Below are positions 37,935-43,351 of a DNA stretch of 64,000 nt, piece after piece. The stretch comes from an uncultured Roseivirga sp. GTDB taxonomy: Bacteria; Bacteroidota; Bacteroidia; Cytophagales; Cyclobacteriaceae. Numbering within the stretch: position 1 is the first letter of the stretch; the number at the start of each line of letters is the position of its first letter. The stretch covers positions 1 through 64,000 of the forward strand of contig CANLOY010000011.1 in NCBI GenBank assembly GCA_947493005.1. Direction: 5' to 3'. Under the pieces are notes generated by a model. It made no database searches. It had not been told where the DNA came from and worked only from the letters and a program-made list of their open reading frames with translations. The position numbers were made by a program, and so were the translations under genes.

Positions 37935-38144
37935 ATGTCTAAACTAAACACTTCAAATCCAGAACATCTTTGTTACACCCATGAACCACTGGAAATAGCA
38001 GTACTAGGAGGAATCAGGTTAGAAGGATTGGATAGGTTAAGAACCACTTTGAAGATTGAAGTAGAAGGATTGGCCATAAGACATAACCTAGACAGTAATG
38101 TATCAAATTATCTGGTTTGCCTTTTTAAAGAGTTAAGTCATTGA
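37935..38144 (+). CDS. Small protein of unknown function
   Basis: 69 residues (MSKLNTSNPEHLCYTHEPLE ...). No family was recognised with certainty. The segment EIAVLGGIRLEGLDRLRTTLKIEVEGLAIRHNLD looks like a helix-strand fragment of a larger protein, and a 21-base piece of its 3' coding region recurs at 38253. It is divergent from the XRE regulator, is followed by a good terminator at 38164, and may be under that regulator. It could be a real small gene or a remnant. No signal peptide or membrane segment is seen. Confidence 0.55.
   Translation: MSKLNTSNPEHLCYTHEPLEIAVLGGIRLEGLDRLRTTLKIEVEGLAIRHNLDSNVSNYLVCLFKELSH
38098..38118 (+). repeat. 21-base direct repeat, copy inside the 37935 gene
   Basis: ATGTATCAAATTATCTGGTTT, part of the coding region, repeated exactly at 38253-38273 in the gap before the IS1-like transposase. 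Confidence 0.7.
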
Positions 38145-38163
38145 TAATCAATAAATATTTTGG

Positions 38164-38205
38164 AAGTCCGATGTGCAGTTAATGTATATCGGACTTTTCT
38201 TTTTA
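38164..38205 (+). terminator. Terminator of the small gene at 37935
   Basis: AAGTCCGAT / ATCGGACTT perfect 9-bp stem (arms 38164-38172 and 38188-38196) with a 15-base loop, followed by a T-rich run. Confidence 0.75.
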
Positions 38206-38252
38206 TTGAGATTGCAGCTTATAAGAGCTTAAATGTTGTTTTAAGAAACCTC

Positions 38253-38273
38253 ATGTATCAAATTATCTGGTTT
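38253..38273 (+). repeat. 21-base direct repeat, intergenic copy
   Basis: Exact copy of 38098-38118, lying 22 bases before the hairpin repeat that precedes the IS1-like transposase. Confidence 0.7.
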
Positions 38274-38295
38274 AGTAATTAATGTCACTGAACCT

Positions 38296-38318
38296 AAGTG
38301 TAGATTGCATCTACACTT
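38296..38318. repeat. Hairpin repeat before the IS1-like gene
   Basis: Arms AAGTGTAGAT and ATCTACACTT, TGC loop, the same paired arm variant as at 27600, with a diverged tail (ACATATTA). It lies 20 bases upstream of the transposase start. Confidence 0.85.
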
Positions 38319-38338
38319 ACATATTAATTTTTGAAACA

Positions 38339-38995
38339 ATGAACTGTAGGCACTGTACATCACCATGCTACAAATGCGGTAAACAAAAGAATGGCAGACA
38401 GCGGTATCGTTGTAAGAAATGCCTGAAATACCAACAAGCCAATTATAAGTACAAAGTCTATCATCCAGGTATCAATGGTCAGATTGTTTCTATGCTCAAA
38501 GAAGGAGTAGGCATTCGAGGTATTGGCCGTTTATTATCCATTTCCAAAAATACAGTGCTGGCAAGAATCAGATCAATTGCAAGCACAGTAAAAAAGCCAG
38601 CAATAGCATCAACAGGTAGTATTTATGAAGTCGATGAGATGTGGACATTCAATAAGTCAAAAGAGAACGTATTATGGATTACATACATCTATGACAGAAC
38701 AAGCAAGGGTGTAGTAGATTTTGTAGTAGGCAAAAGAAGCAGAGACTTTCTAAAGCCTATGATTACAAGAGTGTTAAAGCACTGTCCAAAGTTTATTGCA
38801 ACAGACGGTTTAATAGTATACAGAAGCCTGATTCCAGTAAGTCTTCATGTGCGAGACGCATATCAAACTTTAAGAATAGAACGTAATAACCTGAATTTAA
38901 GGACACATTTAAAGCGGCTATCAAGAAAGACAATCAATTACTCCAAAAGTATAAGTATGCTACGTTCAGTATTGACACTGTATTTTTGGTCATAA
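38339..38995 (+). mobile_element. IS1-like transposase gene
   Basis: 218 residues from the ATG at 38339 (MNCRHC), preferred over a further-upstream start that lies within the hairpin repeat. The N-terminal zinc-finger-like part has CxxC pairs (Cys-3/6, Cys-10/13, Cys-25/28). A helix-turn-helix follows near 58-80 (GIRGIGRLLSISKNTVLARI). The catalytic DDE set is Asp-99 (EVDEMW), Asp-156 (ATDGL) and Glu-181 in IERNNLNLRTHLKRLSRKTI, the last being the IS1 family hallmark. InsA- and InsB-like parts are one continuous frame, with no frameshift needed. No IS1 terminal repeats or target duplications were seen; the gene is instead bounded by hairpin repeats at 38296 and 39016. Confidence 0.87.
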
Positions 38996-39015
38996 CTTCA
39001 ATCGAAAAAAAAGCT

Positions 39016-39038
39016 AAGTGTAGTTTGTAACCACACTT
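39016..39038. repeat. Hairpin repeat after the IS1-like gene
   Basis: Arms AAGTGTAGTT and AACCACACTT (one mismatch), TGT loop, followed by GAATATCG. It begins 21 bases after the transposase stop. Confidence 0.8.
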
Positions 39039-39091
39039 GAATATCGATACCACTTTATTTCTGGACTCATTTTATAAAATACTACTAACCT

Positions 39092-39114
39092 AAGTGTAGT
39101 TTGTAACTACACTT
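39092..39114. repeat. Hairpin repeat before the RAYT gene
   Basis: Perfect standard form with TGT loop, followed by TCATATC, 125 bases before the RAYT start. Confidence 0.85.
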
Positions 39115-39233
39115 TCATATCTATACTAACGAATTCCACAAACCAGACAAAGCCAATTAATAGTGATTGATCAACGATCAGGAGCATTTGATCAGGTGAA
39201 ACCAAATAATTGATCGATGGAAGATATATTAAT

Positions 39234-39256
39234 CTGATATGAGCAAAGCATATCAG
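39234..39256 (+). promoter_or_regulatory. Hairpin enclosing the RAYT start codon
   Basis: CTGATATG (39234-39241) pairs with CATATCAG (39249-39256) around a 7-base loop; the ATG at 39239 is inside the stem. Folding in mRNA would hide the start codon and limit translation, a control known for IS200-type transposases. Confidence 0.55.
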
Positions 39257-39784
39257 GTATTCGATCAAAGCAGGTCATATTTTTTAACATTCCAGGTAGT
39301 TGGGTGGGCAGATATTTTCACCAGACAGGTTTATAGAGATATCATCATCAATAGTTTAAAGTATTGTAGAGAATATAAAGAGTTAAATGTGTTCGCTTAT
39401 GTAGTAATGAGTAATCATGTACATGTAATTTTCCAAAGCAGAGTAGATCAGTTATCCGCAACAATCAGAGATTTCAAGAAACATACCGCAAAGCAAATTT
39501 TCCATGAGTTAGATACTAACAAGAAAGAGAGCAGAAAAGACTGGTTGAATATGATCTTTAGATACCACGCCAGATACAACAAAAGGAGTAAAGAAGTGCA
39601 ATTTTGGACACATGAAAACCACGCAGTAGAACTGAGTACAAATGAAATGGTTGACTCACGATTAGACTATATTCACAACAACCCTGTAAAAGCAGGTTGG
39701 GTAGAAAAACCAGAAGATTATTTATATAGCAGCGCCAGAAACTACATGGATTTAGAAGGACTAATAGAAATTGACTTTGTTTAA
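39239..39784 (+). CDS. REP-associated tyrosine transposase (RAYT)
   Basis: 181 residues of the Y1 (IS200-like) transposase superfamily. The HUH metal motif is His-60-Val-His-62 (VVMSNHVHVIF). The C-terminal block YIHNNPVKAGWVEKPEDYLYSSARNY is diagnostic of the RAYT branch and contains Tyr-144, the likely nucleophile, plus further tyrosines. Such enzymes act on single-stranded DNA at hairpins bearing short guide sequences and are usually domesticated single-copy genes amid REP repeats. Here it sits inside the hairpin-repeat region, with repeats at 39092 and 39810 on either side. The start codon is buried in an mRNA hairpin. All visible catalytic residues are present, so it could be active. Confidence 0.9.
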   Translation: MSKAYQVFDQSRSYFLTFQVVGWADIFTRQVYRDIIINSLKYCREYKELNVFAYVVMSNHVHVIFQSRVDQLSATIRDFKKHTAKQIFHELDTNKKESRKDWLNMIFRYHARYNKRSKEVQFWTHENHAVELSTNEMVDSRLDYIHNNPVKAGWVEKPEDYLYSSARNYMDLEGLIEIDFV

Positions 39785-39809
39785 GAAGTTAACATGCTTT
39801 GATATACCT

Positions 39810-39832
39810 AAGTGTAGTTTGCAACTACACTT
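39810..39832. repeat. Hairpin repeat after the RAYT gene
   Basis: Perfect arms with TGC loop, followed by CAATATCT, 26 bases after the RAYT stop. Confidence 0.85.
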
Positions 39833-39857
39833 CAATATCTATAAATCATTCTAAACT

Positions 39858-39880
39858 AAATCTAGCTTGTAATTACACTT
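39858..39880. repeat. Decayed hairpin repeat
   Basis: AAATCTAGCTTGTAATTACACTT keeps the layout of the family with several mismatches in the arms. Confidence 0.5.
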
Positions 39881-39926
39881 AATTATTAACAAGCCATGCC
39901 ATCTACTAACTACGCTTTACAATTCT

Positions 39927-39949
39927 AAGCATAGTTTGTAACTGCACTT
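39927..39949. repeat. Partly decayed hairpin repeat
   Basis: AAGCATAGTT / AACTGCACTT with TGT loop, followed by GGTATCATTTC. Two arm positions no longer pair perfectly. Confidence 0.65.
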
Positions 39950-40071
39950 TGGTATCATTTCTATCTACATTTAAATACCAGCAAGTCATATCATTCGTAT
40001 AAAGGAATGCTAATTGTGTTTATATTGTAATAATCATTGAATAATATAAATTATTAAGCGATATTGCACTT

Positions 40072-41367
40072 ATGCAAAAACTCTGGTCATTATTGCTCTT
40101 TTTAATCATAGCAAGCCCTGCAGTATGTCAGGGTGTTGAGGGAAACCAATCCATAGAGATTAGCACAGAATCGCTGCAAAAGGCTAACAAGAAAGTACAG
40201 AAAGAGTTAGACAGAGTTTCTAAGAAACTACGCAGACGGCTAGAGAAAGCTTACCCCAGTTTACCCAAAGAAGACCTGGACTCTTTGATAAAAGCCGACA
40301 TTCAATCCAGAAAGGAAGAATTGAAAAGGGTGGCTAAAGATAGTGCAACCAACTATCTGAATACACTGAAGGAAGATTTGATGAATGACCTCAAAGAAAC
40401 TCCTGAAAAATTACCAGTTGCCAATGAGATCAGGGAGAGTGTAGAGAAGCTGGACGAGATCAAAGGCATGCAAGCAGCACTTAAAGAAAAAGGGAAAATT
40501 CAGGAGATGCTCGATATCTCAGAACTGAATAAACTCACTAAGAAAACCGGAGAGCTCAAATCAGCTTTTGGTGATTACAAGAGTCAATTTGAGGGCTGGG
40601 ACGAAAAACTTTTGGAAGAGATTACTAACCTTCCACAGGCCAAGCTGATGAAAGAGCAGATGGACAAAATGAAGTCTTACAAAGCTTTACCAGAAGGTTA
40701 TCGTGAAAATCTGGAGAAGTTCCAGACCAATGACTTTGTAAAGTCCAAGCTTGAAGAAAAAGCAGAAGAGTTTAAGAAAATAGGGGAGACTTCATTGCAA
40801 GAGAAATTCAATGAGGCGCAGGCCAAAATGACCGAAGCAAAACAAAAGTTTCCAAGCCTGGAGAGTCTGGAAGATGCACCAAAGCGCTATAACCCTTACA
40901 AAGGTCAGCCTTTCTTTCAGCGATTGAAGCTAGGTGGAAATATGCAGGTTAATAGGCAAAAACCAGTCTCGCTTGATTTGGCTATAAACCTGACTTATCC
41001 GCTGGACAATAAAACTGCTATTGGAGTATCAGGTGCTACCAGGTTTTTTGTGGAAAAGCCAAAAGCCCCTCAAACTAAAGATCAGGCTACCAGTATTCGA
41101 AGCTTTGTTAAATATAATATCTGGAAAGCCTTTTATCTACAAGGCAATTATGAGTTTACTAAACTCCAGAAAGAAGACATCAATGAAAACAGTTTAGGAG
41201 AACAATGGGTACAAAGTGCTTTGCTTGGCATTGGGAAAAGGTTTAAAGTCTCGGAAAAAATTCAGATGAACTTTACGCTGTTCTATGACTTCTTTTACAA
41301 CCAACTCAAAAGCCCTAATAACCAGCCTTGGGTAATGCGCATTGGCTTTGGTTTTGGAAAGCAATAG
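40072..41367 (+). CDS. Exported coiled-coil protein with C-terminal barrel-like domain
   Basis: 431 residues. A signal peptide (1-19, ending AVCQ) is followed by a long Lys/Glu-rich helical region (about 25-280) with strong coiled-coil character (LQKANKKVQKELDRVSKKLRRRLEKAY ...). Residues about 290-431 are beta-rich with alternating pattern (FFQRLKLGGNMQVNRQKPVSLDLAINLTYPL ... MRIGFGFGKQ) and a glycine-aromatic finish, as in small outer-membrane barrels. No family was recognised. It may form a periplasmic stalk anchored in the outer membrane. 53 bases of its signal-peptide coding region are duplicated at 27734. It sits in the accessory region between hairpin repeats; a link with the RHS set is possible but unproven. 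Confidence 0.75.
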   Translation: MQKLWSLLLFLIIASPAVCQGVEGNQSIEISTESLQKANKKVQKELDRVSKKLRRRLEKAYPSLPKEDLDSLIKADIQSRKEELKRVAKDSATNYLNTLKEDLMNDLKETPEKLPVANEIRESVEKLDEIKGMQAALKEKGKIQEMLDISELNKLTKKTGELKSAFGDYKSQFEGWDEKLLEEITNLPQAKLMKEQMDKMKSYKALPEGYRENLEKFQTNDFVKSKLEEKAEEFKKIGETSLQEKFNEAQAKMTEAKQKFPSLESLEDAPKRYNPYKGQPFFQRLKLGGNMQVNRQKPVSLDLAINLTYPLDNKTAIGVSGATRFFVEKPKAPQTKDQATSIRSFVKYNIWKAFYLQGNYEFTKLQKEDINENSLGEQWVQSALLGIGKRFKVSEKIQMNFTLFYDFFYNQLKSPNNQPWVMRIGFGFGKQ

Positions 41368-41386
41368 ATAAACTTCTCTAAATACT

Positions 41387-41409
41387 AGTCGTAGTTTGTA
41401 ACTACGACT
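41387..41409. repeat. Hairpin repeat, AGTCGTAG arm variant
   Basis: Arms AGTCGTAGTT and AACTACGACT with TGT loop, followed by CAATATAC. The left-arm changes (AAGTG to AGTCG) are all matched in the right arm. It begins 20 bases after the stop of the coiled-coil gene. Confidence 0.85.
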
Positions 41410-41464
41410 CAATATACCGAATATGATTTCAAGAAATCCCTTTTAAATCAGTTTTCTTAGTCGT

Positions 41465-41872
41465 ATGAAGTTTGTGATAAGTTGTGATTTTTCAGAGGTT
41501 TCTTTCGAGCTATTTAGGTTTGATCAGGAAATTAGAAATGAGGTAAACTCTTATTTGTCAGATAGAAAATACGGTGATGGTATTTTAGAATACACATTCC
41601 TATATCGAGTTTATCCAGAAGCGATGCTTGCTTTTGAAATGTATAATCAAGACTCTAGTAAATATTATCCTCGAAAAAAAAGCATTCTTGTAACTCCATT
41701 CATAAGACATGGAGATTTTATTCGGATGAATAAAACGGAGAGGGTAAGGTTAATTTGTTCAGAGATTCTTATAGCCATACAAAGGTTTAACGAACTAGGT
41801 GTAAAGAATTTTGATATAAAGAATTTTTATACGGATTTAGAAGACCTGTTTAGCCAGAAAGGTTGGCTTTGA
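41465..41872 (+). CDS. Unknown protein, possible orphan immunity protein
   Basis: 135 residues, cytoplasmic by appearance (no signal peptide, no membrane segment). It contains aromatic and acidic residues and ends NFDIKNFYTDLEDLFSQKGWL. The segment KYGDGILEYTFLYRVYPEAMLAF and the overall size resemble polymorphic-toxin immunity proteins, but no named family can be assigned. AT-rich codon use matches the RHS toxin tip and immunity gene rather than the core RHS genes. It is flanked on both sides by hairpin repeats (41387 and 41890), like a separate cassette. It could have been left behind by an earlier toxin tip. Confidence 0.6.
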   Translation: MKFVISCDFSEVSFELFRFDQEIRNEVNSYLSDRKYGDGILEYTFLYRVYPEAMLAFEMYNQDSSKYYPRKKSILVTPFIRHGDFIRMNKTERVRLICSEILIAIQRFNELGVKNFDIKNFYTDLEDLFSQKGWL

Positions 41873-41889
41873 AACTACTATGTTGGTTT

Positions 41890-41904
41890 GTAGTTTGTAA
41901 CTAC
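41890..41904. repeat. Truncated hairpin repeat
   Basis: GTAGTT TGT AACTAC (6-bp arms); the outer left arm has decayed while the right side continues GACTGAATATCC. It lies 18 bases after the stop of the gene at 41465. Confidence 0.7.
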
Positions 41905-41952
41905 GACTGAATATCCTATAACCTAGTTGACGACCCCATATAACCCTCTCTT

Positions 41953-43182
41953 TTACTCTTTATTAATCCCGAACACCCGGTACAGTACTTCATCCTCATT
42001 TTCCTGCTCCTTTACTCTAAAGTGAACTCCAGCACCACTAACAAAGAAACTTCCAGGCATATTATTGAGTTCTAGTTCAATTTCTTCTACGGGCAGTTCA
42101 TAGGCTATTTGTTCTCCTGTTTCTAAGTCAATAACAATCATTGATGCGCCTGAGATTTTAGGCATGTCTTTTTTCAAATATTCGTTATAAACGGGCTTTG
42201 TTCCATGAGCCAGTACCCTATAGATAAACCTTCCGTCAGGGTCAATATACATGCCGGTATACTGAGCAGGCTGTACTGGCTTTGATACACGCTGCATACC
42301 GTTTTTGAGATACTCTATCCCGGTTAGGCCCATAAATGTTTTATAGTCTGCGATTTCATGTTCCGGCAGCCCGGTGTAAATGGTGTTTACCAGTTTACTA
42401 CCCTGAAATACATAAATGCTGTCGGATATAGGCGTGGCTGCAAAAACATAATCATCATTTTTTGCAAAGTGTTGACGCATTCGTATAAGCCCTTTCCCTT
42501 TTTCCTTTTCAATTTTTCTGATAGCGTCATAGTCATTGATAAAAGATCTTTCAGTGATTAACACTTTTATGATAACATCACTGTTCATATCAATGATTAC
42601 TCTGCTGTGCAGGTCTCCATCTTTAATGTTGAGCAAAGAGTAACTGGAGCGGCATTCCAATTGGCCGTTTACATATCTGGTCGTATTGTCGAATTTCAAG
42701 TTGGCAGTTTTGCGCTGCCCTGGCCTGACTTCATCGGGACGTTTTTGAAGCACCTCTCCCTTATCATTTATCAAGTAAATACCGTGATTCATTGAGTTAA
42801 TGAAAATTGAATCAGGAGTGTGAAAGAAATATTCCAGGCCTAAGAAAACCTTTACAGCATTTGGCCCTTCCTTAGTCATTTTTACCTTCTTGAAGAGCTC
42901 CGCAGTTTCATAGTCATACAGATATATGGCGTGTGTATTGTAGTTGTAAAAAGAGAAGTATTCCCTTTGTCCGATCTTGACAGATTTAAGATCTAACAAC
43001 CGCTTAAAGTCCGTCTCATGGTCAATAGGGAAGGCTTTCAGGCCTTTATCTACTATTTCTAATGGGGTTTTCTGAACCTCCTGACTAGTAGCCTGTTCTT
43101 TCTGCTCAGTTTTGTTGCAGGATACTAACAAAACCAAATTAAGTAAGAAAATAATGGTTGGTGAGTTTTTGATTGATTGCAT
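41953..43182 (-). CDS. DUF4221-like lipoprotein
   Basis: 409 residues from the ATG at 43182 (MQSIKNSPTIIFLL); an upstream TTG would add three residues. The hydrophobic stretch is followed by a lipobox ending LVSC, so this is a lipoprotein. The body is built of repeated short beta segments (GIYLINDKGEVLQK, YVFAATPISDSIYVFQGSKLV, GMYIDPDGRFIYRVL), like a beta-propeller, and resembles the Bacteroidota DUF4221 family. The function of that family is not known. The gene lies opposite to the neighbouring plus-strand accessory genes. A hairpin (TCAATCAA / TTGATTGA, 43188-43208 region) lies just upstream of its start. Confidence 0.75.
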   Translation of the reverse strand: MQSIKNSPTIIFLLNLVLLVSCNKTEQKEQATSQEVQKTPLEIVDKGLKAFPIDHETDFKRLLDLKSVKIGQREYFSFYNYNTHAIYLYDYETAELFKKVKMTKEGPNAVKVFLGLEYFFHTPDSIFINSMNHGIYLINDKGEVLQKRPDEVRPGQRKTANLKFDNTTRYVNGQLECRSSYSLLNIKDGDLHSRVIIDMNSDVIIKVLITERSFINDYDAIRKIEKEKGKGLIRMRQHFAKNDDYVFAATPISDSIYVFQGSKLVNTIYTGLPEHEIADYKTFMGLTGIEYLKNGMQRVSKPVQPAQYTGMYIDPDGRFIYRVLAHGTKPVYNEYLKKDMPKISGASMIVIDLETGEQIAYELPVEEIELELNNMPGSFFVSGAGVHFRVKEQENEDEVLYRVFGINKE

Positions 43183-43262
43183 AGTATTCAATCAACTGAA
43201 TTGATTGAGTAATAGCAAGCAAGTAAATGTTATTAAAGGTTAAACGAGAATAAAACAAGGTT

Positions 43263-43285
43263 AGGTGTAGTTTGTAACTACACTT
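43263..43285. repeat. Hairpin repeat near the right edge of the array
   Basis: Arms AGGTGTAGTT and AACTACACTT, TGT loop, followed by TCATATTT. The one change in the left arm leaves a G-T pair in the stem. Confidence 0.8.
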
Positions 43286-43317
43286 TCATATTTAATAATC
43301 CTATGGAAACTAAAGCT

Positions 43318-43340
43318 GATCGTAGTTTGTAACTACGATC
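43318..43340. repeat. Hairpin repeat, GATCGTAG arm variant
   Basis: Arms GATCGTAGTT and AACTACGATC pair perfectly around TGT, followed by CTATATCC. It ends 11 bases before the stop codon of the OmpA-family gene on the minus strand, so it lies in that gene's 3' untranslated region. Confidence 0.85.
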
Positions 43341-43351
43341 CTATATCCTTT

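Noticed and set aside
38296-41904. Integron with attC sites
   Set aside because: Hairpins share orientation and sit at gene ends, but no tyrosine integrase or attI-like site was found and the arms lack attC bulge features; the cassette idea is kept only as a loose hypothesis.
27360-43340. CRISPR array
   Set aside because: The repeats are not evenly spaced, they lie between genes, no uniform spacers exist and no cas genes are near.
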